The translations under genes were made by a program, and so were the position numbers. Below the pieces are notes generated by a model, which was given only the letters and a program-made list of their open reading frames with translations, was not told the DNA's origin and made no database searches. Positions 7,299-14,226 of a stretch of 15,641 nucleotides of DNA are shown here, piece after piece (position 1 is the first letter of the stretch; every line of letters starts with the position of its first letter). This DNA comes from Lachnoclostridium sp. UBA7097 (GTDB taxonomy: Bacteria > Bacillota > Clostridia > Lachnospirales > Lachnospiraceae), in the NCBI GenBank assembly GCA_002499945.1, contig DKYP01000106.1, positions 1-15,641 on the forward strand, given 5' to 3'.

Positions 7299-7344
7299 GT
7301 TGTGCAGATTTTGTAGAAGGTTTAAACGGAAAGGATGTTTAAAG

Positions 7345-7587
7345 ATGATAAAAACTTATAAAGTAAAACTTAATGAGGTAAGCAGGCTCCAGCAGTTCGC
7401 AAACAGGTGTGTGGGCTTTGACCAGGTTTCATTGACTGGAAAACGTGGGAAATTTGTTGTGAATGCCAAGTCTGTTATGGGGCTTTTCAGCCTTGATTTG
7501 GCAGAGCCCGTTACTATAGAAGCGGAAGCAGATAGTGAAGCAGAGCTTGAAGCTTTCGATAAGTGGGTTACAGACTTTAGCGTATAA
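7345..7587 (+). CDS. HPr-like (PTS phosphocarrier fold) protein lacking the catalytic His
   Basis: This 80-residue protein ends its first half with VNAKSVMGLFSLDL (39-52), nearly the same as the regulatory segment of HPr and Crh that carries Ser46. The rest matches in length and in the alternating strand/helix pattern, ending in DSEAELEAFDKWV. Where HPr has GIHARPA around His15, this protein has VSRLQQFAN with no His, so it cannot accept phosphate from Enzyme I in the normal way. It therefore resembles Crh, which has Gln at that position and works through Ser46 phosphorylation by HPr kinase. The start at 7345 is set by AAAGGA at 7329-7334; the frame open from 7213 crosses the hairpin and has no ribosome binding site. 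It is the first gene of the TerD operon, which suggests a regulatory role (inference). Confidence 0.75.
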   Translation: MIKTYKVKLNEVSRLQQFANRCVGFDQVSLTGKRGKFVVNAKSVMGLFSLDLAEPVTIEAEADSEAELEAFDKWVTDFSV

Positions 7588-7615
7588 AAATTAAAGTATG
7601 GAAGAAGGTGGCATA

Positions 7616-8320
7616 GTGTTTGATATTCCAATGAACAGTACAGGCGGATTAAGCCTTGGTGAACTGGCCGGAGGCGGTGTTGCTGTGCAGCAACAGGTAC
7701 CCCCGCAAAGTGTACACCAGCCAGTACAGACAGTACAGAGGCCTGCTGGCAACGGTGTAATACTTAAAAAGGGACAGAAACAAAATCTGGCACAGGCTGG
7801 GCGGCCGCTTACAACAGTAAGGGTGGGTCTTGGATGGGATATTATGAACCAGGCTTGTGACCTTGATGCTTCTGCTTTTATGCTTGGAGCTGGTGGCAGG
7901 GTTGTAGGTGATGACTGGTTTGTTTTCTATGGACAGACGTCCAGCCCTGATGGGAGTGTAGTCCACTCTGGGGATTCTGCTGGGGAAGGTACAGGTGATG
8001 ATGAGGTAATTACCCTGGATTTGGCAGCTATGAATCCAGAGGTCAAGAAAATAGTTTTTGTTGTAACAATTAATGAAGCCCTTGAAAGAAACCTGAACTT
8101 TAGCATGGTGGCAAATGCTTATGTAAGGGTAACTGATGCTGTTACGGGCAATGAGCTTGTCAGGTTTAATTTATCAGATTATTACTCAAATGTAACTTCA
8201 ATGGTAGTTGGTGAGATTTACAGCCACAATGGTACATGGAAGTTTAATGCAGTGGGTGACGGGGTAACCAGAGATCTTGCAGGGCTTTGTGCAATGTATG
8301 GTGTTAATGTAGCAGGTTAA
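7616..8320 (+). CDS. TerD-domain calcium-binding stress protein with N-terminal linker
   Basis: The 234-residue protein has a Gly/Gln/Pro-rich, probably unstructured N-terminus (about 1-48) followed by a full TerD domain: LKKGQKQNL, then VGLGWD (70-75), the acidic DLDASAF (82-88), and HSGDSAGEGTGDDE (117-130), whose Asp/Glu residues form the calcium sites of TerD. GTG at 7616 is preferred because AAGGTGG lies at 7605-7611 close before it; an ATG at 7598 has no ribosome binding site. TerD proteins are cytoplasmic and tied to tellurite, oxidative and phage stress. The N-terminal extension is not part of the minimal TerD fold and may mediate assembly or membrane contact (inference). It lies 28 bases after the HPr-like gene and 26 before a second TerD gene. 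Confidence 0.88.
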   Translation: MFDIPMNSTGGLSLGELAGGGVAVQQQVPPQSVHQPVQTVQRPAGNGVILKKGQKQNLAQAGRPLTTVRVGLGWDIMNQACDLDASAFMLGAGGRVVGDDWFVFYGQTSSPDGSVVHSGDSAGEGTGDDEVITLDLAAMNPEVKKIVFVVTINEALERNLNFSMVANAYVRVTDAVTGNELVRFNLSDYYSNVTSMVVGEIYSHNGTWKFNAVGDGVTRDLAGLCAMYGVNVAG

Positions 8321-8346
8321 ATAAAAGATACAGGAGGAAATTTATT

Positions 8347-8937
8347 ATGGCAGTTAGTTTATCAAAGGGTGGTAAAGTTAGTTTAGCAAAGGCAGCAGCA
8401 GATGCAGGTGTAACAAATCTTACAAATGTTACGGCAGGTCTTGGATGGGACACCAACCGTTATGATGGCGGTGCGCAGTTTGACCTTGATGCAGCAGTAT
8501 TCCTGCTTGGTGCAGATGGAAAGGTAAGGACGGACGCAGATTTTATTTTTTACAATAATAAGAATGGTACTGGTGTAACGCATACTGGGGATAACAGGAC
8601 TGGTGAAGGTGATGGTGATGATGAACAGATTGTTATAAACCTTAATGAAGTCCCGTCAGATGTGGAGAAGATTTCTTTCACAGTTACGATTGACCAGGCT
8701 GCCCAGAGAAACCAGAATTTTGGCATGGTGGAAAATTCATTTATCAGGATTTTTGATACAGTGTCAGGCACAGAACTTATACATTATGACCTGGGTGAAG
8801 ACTATTCTATTGAAACAGCAGTTGTTGTGGGTGAACTGTACCGCAGCAATGGCGGGTGGAAGTTTAATGCTGCAGGTTCAGGTTTCCAGGGCGGACTTGC
8901 TGCATTGTGTGCTAATTTTGGTGTAAATGCAGAATAG
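8347..8937 (+). CDS. TerD/TerE-type calcium-binding stress protein
   Basis: This is a standard single-domain TerD-family protein of 196 residues, the usual family length. It opens MAVSLSKGGKVSL, then has AGLGWDTN (30-37), FDLDAAVF (45-52), and HTGDNRTGEGDGDDEQI (79-95), the calcium-binding acidic clusters, followed by DQAAQRNQNFGMV and the C-terminal WKFNAAGSGFQGGL. AGGAGG at about 8332-8337 supports the ATG. It is a close paralogue of the preceding gene without its linker. The two are likely co-expressed. Subtype among TerA/D/E/F/Z cannot be set by eye. Confidence 0.92.
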   Translation: MAVSLSKGGKVSLAKAAADAGVTNLTNVTAGLGWDTNRYDGGAQFDLDAAVFLLGADGKVRTDADFIFYNNKNGTGVTHTGDNRTGEGDGDDEQIVINLNEVPSDVEKISFTVTIDQAAQRNQNFGMVENSFIRIFDTVSGTELIHYDLGEDYSIETAVVVGELYRSNGGWKFNAAGSGFQGGLAALCANFGVNAE

Positions 8938-8977
8938 GCAGCAGTTTAAAATGGTTTTACAGAAAGGGATTAGAGAG

Positions 8978-9826
8978 ATGGTAAAGTTTGAAGTATTAAA
9001 TGAACTGACTTTAAAGGTGACTATGGATGCTAATGAAAGCATACATACTAAAGCTGGTGCAATGATAGGTTTCCAGGGTGATGTGAAGTTTGACAAGGAA
9101 CTTCTCGGGCCCGGTAATAATGTAGTGGGACAGGTTCTTGGACAGCTGGCGAGAAGGTTTACTGGGGAGAACCTGCCATTAATGAAATCAAGTGCAAGAT
9201 GCCTGTCAGAGTGTTATTTTGCTAATGAAGCGCAGCACGTGGTTATACTTAATCTTAATGCTGGGGAAAGGATAGCTGTTGAAAGTGAGAGCATACTTGC
9301 ATTTACCAGCAGCTGCCAGTACGGCGTGATGTTCCTCCCACTGGGCGCAGTCAGCCAGAAAGGGCTGGCTACAAGTACAATAACAGGGCCTGGGCAGGCT
9401 GCTGTCCTGGTGGACGGCAATCCAATAGTGCTCAGGGGGCAGTGTGTTGTTGACCCTGATGCCATGGTAGCGTTTACTGGCAGCCAGCCAAGCCTTGGTC
9501 TTGATATAAGCTGGAAAAATATAATCGGGCAGGCTTCTGGTGAGAGCTACAACATGAAGTTTAACGACCCTGGTAATATAGTAATTATACAGCCAAACGA
9601 AAGGAAATCTGGTTTAGATATAAGCATGGACGGCAGAAGGACAGGCAGCAGGCCAGCTTCCCAGAGCAATATGTCAGTTGGTGGTGCAGTGCAGGAAACT
9701 GGCAATGCCATAGGAGGTGCAGGAGATGTACTGTCCCATGTTGGCGGTATGCTTGGCGGTGGCAGTACTGGTGGAAGCGGAAATCAGGGTGGTCTTGGCG
9801 GGATATTAGGTAACCTGCTCAGATAG
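8978..9826 (+). CDS. AIM24/TIGR00266-family protein with Gly-rich tail
   Basis: The 282-residue protein has the beta-helical AIM24 family pattern: an N-terminal VKFEVLNELTLKVTMD, HTKAGAMIGFQGDVKF, a repeated series of short beta segments (VVILNLNAGERIAVESESILAF, GPGQAAVLVDG), and CVVDPDAMVAFTGSQPS. Members are common in Ter operons, where they are thought to act near the membrane or as scaffold proteins; the biochemical role is unknown. From about residue 235 the chain becomes Gly/Ser-rich and ends GGLGGILGNLLR, a short amphipathic tail. I use ATG 8978 with AAAGGGA at 8963-8969; ATG 8951 in the same frame is possible but has a poorer site. It closes the HPr-TerD-TerD operon. Confidence 0.85.
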   Translation: MVKFEVLNELTLKVTMDANESIHTKAGAMIGFQGDVKFDKELLGPGNNVVGQVLGQLARRFTGENLPLMKSSARCLSECYFANEAQHVVILNLNAGERIAVESESILAFTSSCQYGVMFLPLGAVSQKGLATSTITGPGQAAVLVDGNPIVLRGQCVVDPDAMVAFTGSQPSLGLDISWKNIIGQASGESYNMKFNDPGNIVIIQPNERKSGLDISMDGRRTGSRPASQSNMSVGGAVQETGNAIGGAGDVLSHVGGMLGGGSTGGSGNQGGLGGILGNLLR

Positions 9827-9885
9827 GTTATAACTGTATAAAGCTTGTAATGGAATTAAAGATAGGTTACAATTGTATAAAGCTT
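9821..9885 (+). repeat. 26-bp direct repeat, two copies 39 bp apart
   Basis: Copy one (9821-9846) and copy two (9860-9885) share 24 of 26 bases, from AGATAGGTTA through TGTATAAAGCTT, differing only at two pyrimidines. Copy one overlaps the AIM24 stop codon. Together they fill the space before the hairpin and the lyase gene, a plausible pair of regulator binding sites or a small local duplication. Confidence 0.75.
9845..9873 (+). promoter_or_regulatory. Possible promoter inside the direct repeat
   Basis: TTGTAA (9845-9850) and TACAAT (9868-9873) are exactly 17 bases apart; the first spans the end of repeat copy one and the second lies in copy two. Transcription would start near 9880, placing the hairpin at 9892-9930 in the leader of the lyase-TRSP operon. 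Confidence 0.4.
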
Positions 9886-9891
9886 AAAGGC

Positions 9892-9930
9892 AGCCATGTG
9901 GGTATTTTACTGCACCCACATGGTTCTTTT
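9892..9930 (+). terminator. Strong terminator-like hairpin before the lyase gene
   Basis: CCATGTGGGT (9894-9903) pairs perfectly with ACCCACATGG (9914-9923) around a 10-base loop, with two further closing pairs, and is followed by TTCTTTT. This is the best intrinsic terminator in the window. It ends the TerD-AIM24 transcript or attenuates the next one; the next ribosome binding site (AGGAGG, 9935-9940) begins 5 bases later. Confidence 0.75.
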
Positions 9931-9952
9931 CCATAGGAGGGGACAGGACAGG

Positions 9953-11014
9953 ATGGTACATGGTAAAAAAGTCAAAGGCAAAGAAATATTAAGTTATTCA
10001 ATAGGCGGGCTGCTGTATATGCCAGCGGTGAGGACTGATATAGCGGAAGTAATCTGTACAAAGAAATATGAAGGGCTGTCCAGTGTATGCATATGCCTGG
10101 AAGACAGTATTGCAGACAGCAGCCTGGCTCTTGCAGAAAAGCAGCTGGTAGAAACATTAACAGAGATAAGCAGCAATGTTTCGGCTAAAGATACTGATTT
10201 CAGTTTAATGGATTTACCTTTAATATTCGTACGGGTGAGGAATGAAAAGCATTTAAGGGATATGCACTCATTACTGAATTTTGGTGTGCCTGGGTATTCC
10301 CAGATAGTCTGCGGTTATGTGCTCCCGAAGTTTGACACTACAAATATGGTGGCATACCTGAAGGTAGCAGATGATATTAACAGGGGAAGAAACGAAGGAA
10401 ATTATATGTATATGCTTCCTATATTTGAAACCAAGCAGATAATAGATATGAGGACAAGCATAGTGTGTCTGGGGCAGTTAAAGGAAGAACTGGATAAAAG
10501 GGATTATATACTGGGGATAAGGACTGGCGGGAATGATTTCAGCAATCTGTATGGTATCAGGAGATCTGTAAACCAGACGATATATGACAATAAAATAATA
10601 GGGAATGCATTGTGTAATATAATGAATGTCTTTGGGAGAAGGTATGTTATCAGCGGCCCTGTATGGGAGTATTTTGATAATGGTGGTGGAGATGCATGGA
10701 AAGATGGGTTAAAGAATGAACTGGATAAAGACAGGATAAACGGTTTTGTTGGTAAGACAGTCATACACCCGTCCCAGCTTTTACCAGTAAGGGACAGTTT
10801 AACAGTTAACAGGTATGACTATGAGGACGCTGTTTCTGTCCTGCAGGACAATGATGAAAAGTTTGGGGTACACAAGTCGCAGGCAGGGCGTATGAATGAA
10901 ACAAAAACCCACCAGAACTGGGCAAAGAAAATCCTTGTACTGGCAAAGGTATGGGGGATTGGGCAGGATACAGGACAGAAGGGTGGTTGCGCTGCTGCCT
11001 CCCATGTTTTCTAG
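9953..11014 (+). CDS. HpcH/HpaI-type (CitE-like) TIM-barrel C-C bond lyase of Ter cluster
   Basis: The 353-residue protein is a citrate-lyase-beta-like aldolase of the Ter-associated family. It shows GGLLYMPAVRTDIAEVI near the N-terminus, the metal-site strand SVCICLEDSIAD (44-55), FVRVRNEKHL, CGYVLPKFD, the LPIFETKQIID strand, GIRTGGNDFSNLYG, and the closing GFVGKTVIHPSQL typical of CitE-like lyases. These enzymes make or break a carbon-carbon bond with a metal-bound carboxylate. In Ter operons it was proposed to supply or tailor the acyl part of a nucleoside-like product. ATG 9953 follows AGGAGG at 9935-9940; the earlier in-frame ATG at 9896 is inside the hairpin stem and is rejected. The PRTase-TRSP gene follows after 46 bases. 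Confidence 0.87.
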   Translation: MVHGKKVKGKEILSYSIGGLLYMPAVRTDIAEVICTKKYEGLSSVCICLEDSIADSSLALAEKQLVETLTEISSNVSAKDTDFSLMDLPLIFVRVRNEKHLRDMHSLLNFGVPGYSQIVCGYVLPKFDTTNMVAYLKVADDINRGRNEGNYMYMLPIFETKQIIDMRTSIVCLGQLKEELDKRDYILGIRTGGNDFSNLYGIRRSVNQTIYDNKIIGNALCNIMNVFGRRYVISGPVWEYFDNGGGDAWKDGLKNELDKDRINGFVGKTVIHPSQLLPVRDSLTVNRYDYEDAVSVLQDNDEKFGVHKSQAGRMNETKTHQNWAKKILVLAKVWGIGQDTGQKGGCAAASHVF

Positions 11015-11060
11015 ACTGGCAGCCAGATATTAAATCAAAAAAGAAAGCAGGTAATGAATA

Positions 11061-12248
11061 GTGGACAATTCAGGTGTTAGTTTTTATGTACATAGAAGGG
11101 ATGGAAACCAGAAAAGGAATTTTGTCCTGGTCAGCAGGGATTTAGCCAAGCATTATCCGTGTAATGCTGTACATACAATTAATATGTGTAACCAGCTGGC
11201 AGAGAGGGGCTTTAACAGTACAGGAAGGCATGGGGATATCATGGTAATTGCGTTTGCTGAAACAGCTACTGCACTGGGGATTATAGCTGCCAGCAGGCTG
11301 AAAGAATTAAATCCCAGGAATGATGTCTTTTTGGTTACTACTACCAGGGAAGCTTTAGGTGCAGGATTTTGTACCCTGGAGTTCCAGGAAAAACACAGCC
11401 ATGCTGCCAGCCAGGTTATGTATTTTGGTGATGAAATAAAAGAAAAACTTGATGGCTGTACGAGACTTGTCATCATAGATGATGAACTGTCAACAGGAAG
11501 TACAGCCCTTAACCTTGTAGACAGTATAGAAGAAAAATACAGGATAAATGAATTTACCAGTGTGGAAGTATGGAGCCTGTTAAATGGTATGGGTGACAGG
11601 GACAGGCAGAGGTATAAGTCCAGGGGGATAAAGCTGGTATACCTGGAGGAAGTGAATAAGACAGCGGTAGAAAAACACGCTGCTACGCTGGATACTGGCG
11701 TAAAGATAGCGGCAGCTGGAAACCAGAAGCCTGTTATAACAACAACCAGTGTGGAATTAACCAGTGGTGATGTAAGGTATGGTGTTGACGTCCTGAAATA
11801 TACAAATGAATTGAAAAGCCAGCTTGGAAGTGTTGCCAGGAATATTAAGCGCAAAGGGTATAGTGCTGTTGATGTGATAGGCACAGAGGAGTGTATTTAT
11901 CCTGCAGTTTTGCTGGCAGGCTTTTTAACCAGAAGGTTTCCAGATACAAAGGTTACATGCCATTCTACCACAAGAAGCCCGATAGTAGCAGGTAATGGCA
12001 CCTTGTTATCAGACAGGGCCAGTTTAGCCAGCCTGTATGATAGCGGGAGGGTTACTTACATTTACAATATGGCAGGCAAGCCTGGGAACACTTTAGCTGT
12101 TGTGGTTACAGATGCTGTGTGCAGTACAGGGGCAAAAGAACAGTTTGCATTTGCACTTGGGAACAGTGCCGGGCGTGTGGAATTTATAGATATAAAATAT
12201 GGGACTGCTGTTTCTAAATCTGCCTGGCAGGAAAGTAATGCAGGGTGA
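11061..12248 (+). CDS. PRTase_2-TRSP phosphoribosyltransferase
   Basis: This 395-residue two-domain protein has an N-terminal phosphoribosyltransferase with an AETATALG region (66-73) and the classic PRPP-binding motif LVIIDDELSTGST (136-148). The C-terminal domain has the motif that names the family, TTRSP at 303-307, followed by a loop GNGTLLSDRASLASLYD. It is the second, distinct PRTase of the Ter metabolite pathway, expected to act on a purine/pyrimidine-like base or its ribosylated product; the exact reaction has not been shown to my knowledge. The start is GTG at 11061 with a weak AGCAGG upstream; an ATG at 11054 is out of frame and closes at once. Its TGA overlaps a following ATG (TGATG), hinting at a further gene that is now truncated. 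Confidence 0.88.
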   Translation: MDNSGVSFYVHRRDGNQKRNFVLVSRDLAKHYPCNAVHTINMCNQLAERGFNSTGRHGDIMVIAFAETATALGIIAASRLKELNPRNDVFLVTTTREALGAGFCTLEFQEKHSHAASQVMYFGDEIKEKLDGCTRLVIIDDELSTGSTALNLVDSIEEKYRINEFTSVEVWSLLNGMGDRDRQRYKSRGIKLVYLEEVNKTAVEKHAATLDTGVKIAAAGNQKPVITTTSVELTSGDVRYGVDVLKYTNELKSQLGSVARNIKRKGYSAVDVIGTEECIYPAVLLAGFLTRRFPDTKVTCHSTTRSPIVAGNGTLLSDRASLASLYDSGRVTYIYNMAGKPGNTLAVVVTDAVCSTGAKEQFAFALGNSAGRVEFIDIKYGTAVSKSAWQESNAG

Positions 12249-12358
12249 TGGCAATGGATACTAATGCAGTATCATGTGGTACAGATATCCCAAAGTTTAA
12301 AGGGGTGGTTGTTGGTGCTGTCTGTGGATTATGCAGGCTGGGAATATATTTAATATAA
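12248..12358 (+). pseudogene. 36-codon ORF coupled to the TRSP gene, possibly a gene remnant
   Basis: An ATG overlaps the TRSP stop as TGATG, with CAGGGTG just before it, the arrangement of a coupled downstream gene. It encodes only 36 residues beginning MAMDTNAVSCGTDIPKFKG and then a hydrophobic stretch VVVGAVCGLC before TAA at 12356-12358. No family is recognisable. It may be a real small peptide or the 5' stub of a lost operon gene. Confidence 0.3.
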
Positions 12359-12375
12359 ATGCTGTTTGCCGGGGT

Positions 12376-12404
12376 TAGACAATAAATCCGTTTTGTGTTA
12401 TTAT
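12376..12404 (+). promoter_or_regulatory. Probable promoter for the HipA-like kinase operon
   Basis: TAGACA (12376-12381) and TATTAT (12399-12404) are 17 bases apart, each five of six to the consensus. Transcription would begin about 12411, 27 bases before the kinase ATG. This gives the kinase module its own transcript, separate from the Ter cluster. Bases 12249-12437 otherwise hold only the short remnant ORF. Confidence 0.5.
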
Positions 12405-12437
12405 AACTGGTAGTATTTAACAGAAGGGGTTTTAGTA

Positions 12438-13235
12438 ATGGGCATTAAAAAGATATCTGGATTTAACAGGACACATTACAGGGAAAAGATTTTTGTTACC
12501 AGAAATGACAAAATCCCTAATGTTTCTTCTTCAAAAGGAAACCAGTGCAAATGGACCAGTGGGAACAGGTTTATAAAACTTGATACATGGAAATGGTATG
12601 AGAGTATAAGTGAGGTTTTTGTAAGTATTTTACTTCAGTATTCTGATATCAGGTATTATGTAAAATATCATTTTTGCGAAATATTTGAAAATGGTAAATT
12701 TGTTGGGAATGGATGTTATTCTGAAAATTTTTTAAAAGATGGTGAGAGTGATATAACATTTAGCCGCTTGTTAAAAAACTATGGCATAGATACCAGTGCA
12801 ATTTCTTATGAAGATACAAGGGACTGTATTTCTGAAATTACCGGGTTTGATATAAAGGGGTATCTTGACCGCTGTTTGTGCTTAGATGCCATAACCTTTA
12901 ATGAGGACAGGCACTTAAATAACCTTTCTGTAATCAGGACTGGTGATGGTTACAGGGAAGCACCTGTGTATGATAATGGTTTGTCGTGCCTGGCTGATGT
13001 ATTTTCTTATCCAATGGATGTCCCGTTAGAAGATAACCTTGACAGGGTTTATGCCATGCCCTTTGATACAAGTTTTACAAGACAGCTGGCTGGAAAATTT
13101 ATAAAGCCTGTTTTTATTGATACTGAAGGATTCTTTAATAATGTTACTGCAACCTGTGCTGAGGAGGAAAGGGCTCTGTCTGTAATAAAACAGGGACTGG
13201 AAAGGACAAAGGGGCTGGCATGGGAAGAATTTTAA
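12438..13235 (+). CDS. Stand-alone HipA-like protein kinase
   Basis: The 265-residue protein shows the HipA/CtkA-type kinase core. A basic strand NRFIKLDTW (43-51) has the probable ATP-contacting Lys47. The catalytic loop FNEDRHLNN (154-162) gives Asp157 and Asn161/162, and the metal-binding YDNGLS (178-183) gives Asp179. The N-terminal HipA domain of the long E. coli-type protein is absent; length fits the short single-domain family of Clostridia. AGAAGGGG at 12422-12429 supports the start. Such kinases are toxins or regulators acting on cytoplasmic protein substrates. All visible catalytic residues are intact. The small gene at 13298 is its likely partner. Calling it a toxin is inference. 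Confidence 0.8.
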   Translation: MGIKKISGFNRTHYREKIFVTRNDKIPNVSSSKGNQCKWTSGNRFIKLDTWKWYESISEVFVSILLQYSDIRYYVKYHFCEIFENGKFVGNGCYSENFLKDGESDITFSRLLKNYGIDTSAISYEDTRDCISEITGFDIKGYLDRCLCLDAITFNEDRHLNNLSVIRTGDGYREAPVYDNGLSCLADVFSYPMDVPLEDNLDRVYAMPFDTSFTRQLAGKFIKPVFIDTEGFFNNVTATCAEEERALSVIKQGLERTKGLAWEEF

Positions 13236-13297
13236 AAGCTGCTGTGCTGCGTAGGTGTCTGTGCAATGTCTGAGACAGGCTCTGGAAAGGAAAGTTT

Positions 13298-13702
13298 ATG
13301 GGAGAAGATGGGTTATCTGATGTAAAATGCATTGGAAAAAATTTAAAATTTGAATACTGGTATGGGTCTGTACTGTGTACAAGGGTTTTTGTTGACTATA
13401 GAAAGCAGACAGTGGAAGTAGAGAATTTTACAGATGATATTGTTTTACAGGCTTTTGGAAGAAGAAAAATAACAACCAGTACCATAGATGAATTTTTCAG
13501 GGAAAGAGTTTTTCCAGAAACGAGAGTAAACTGTAAGGAAATTCTCAGGCAGATGGGATTTAAAAATTATGATGCTGAAAGTATAGCAAGGAAAACCCAT
13601 GGTATTTTATATAATGATTTATGGTGGCTGCGCTTTGACGATGAGGATTTGAAATGGGAGGATATAAAGCTACTACGGGAAGAGGCAGGATTCCATGTTT
13701 AA
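13298..13702 (+). CDS. Probable partner protein of the HipA-like kinase
   Basis: GGAAAGG at 13284-13290 lies 7 bases before the ATG. The 134-residue product has an N-terminal beta-rich part (FEYWYGSVLCTRVFVDY, VEVENFTDD), then a helical region ending KTHGILYNDLWWLRFDDEDLKWEDI. From memory, small proteins with this kind of THG...YND.WW.RF ending lie next to short HipA-like kinases in Clostridia, which fits the position 62 bases downstream. No DNA-binding helix-turn-helix is evident, unlike HipB. The role as substrate, antitoxin or missing kinase N-lobe partner is inference. Confidence 0.6.
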   Translation: MGEDGLSDVKCIGKNLKFEYWYGSVLCTRVFVDYRKQTVEVENFTDDIVLQAFGRRKITTSTIDEFFRERVFPETRVNCKEILRQMGFKNYDAESIARKTHGILYNDLWWLRFDDEDLKWEDIKLLREEAGFHV

Positions 13703-13757
13703 TGGAAAGGTCTTATGCATTAGGCAGTTGTAGTAATATGCTGGCAAGGGGGTTTAA

Positions 13758-14226
13758 ATGCTAAATATTATTTTTGGAAGGGAAAACAGTCCAGATTTTG
13801 TACTGGATACCCGTATTTATTTCCGCAGGAACAAGAAACCCGAATGGTTTGAAGATGAATTTGTAAAAAGATTTTTAAAAGAAATAGATAATTCAACAGT
13901 CTTATTTGAGGAAGCTTTGAAAGATTACAGAGGACGTGGTATAAGCACTGGAATGATTTCAACAGGGTGTAAGACATTATGTGATATTTATTACCACGGA
14001 AGTGATACAATTTTTTATGGGTCAGGTATGGGTGATAACTGTATACCTTTTTTTAATGGAAATTGCCACGCACAATAATATTACTATTGTTCTTGAACAT
14101 TATATGGATTTTCCTGGCGGATACTTTGAAAGAGAACTGATTAGTATAAATGGTAATATCCTGACACAGGACACCTATGATGATGCCTATAGTGACTGGT
14201 GTGCTTCAGGTGAGGAGGAAGTATAA
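13758..14226 (+). pseudogene. DUF4869-like gene, frameshifted at a T7 run
   Basis: The first frame (13758-14078) gives a 106-residue protein opening MLNIIFGRENSPDF and reaching GDNCIPFF; the continuation lies one frame forward as LMEIATHNNITIVLEHYMDF and ends at TAA 14224-14226. Joined across CC-T7-AATGG (14048-14054), the two give a DUF4869-type protein of about 155 residues, whose family has the same sequence logic (GDNC...L.EIA......I....IMDF). With six Ts instead of seven the gene would be one continuous frame reading CIPFLMEIA. It is therefore broken, or restored by slippage on the T-run. AAGGGGG at 13747-13753 supports the start. Family function is unknown. Confidence 0.7.

Noticed and set aside
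7213..7344. N-terminal extension of the HPr-like protein
   Set aside because: The extra 44 codons cross a terminator-like hairpin and have no ribosome binding site; the ATG at 7345 has one and matches HPr length.
8645..8926. 93-codon plus-strand frame inside the second TerD gene
   Set aside because: It is an alternate frame within a strongly supported TerD gene, without its own start signal.
9740..9826. Gly-rich repetitive 3' end of the AIM24 gene as a possible repeat array or CRISPR
   Set aside because: The repetition comes from Gly/Ser codons; there are no fixed-length repeats or spacers. No CRISPR array was seen in the window.
11153..11884. 243-codon open frame on the minus strand
   Set aside because: It is fully opposite the well supported PRTase-TRSP gene, has no ribosome binding site, and its hydrophobic Ser/Leu/Pro-rich composition is what antisense of this gene gives.
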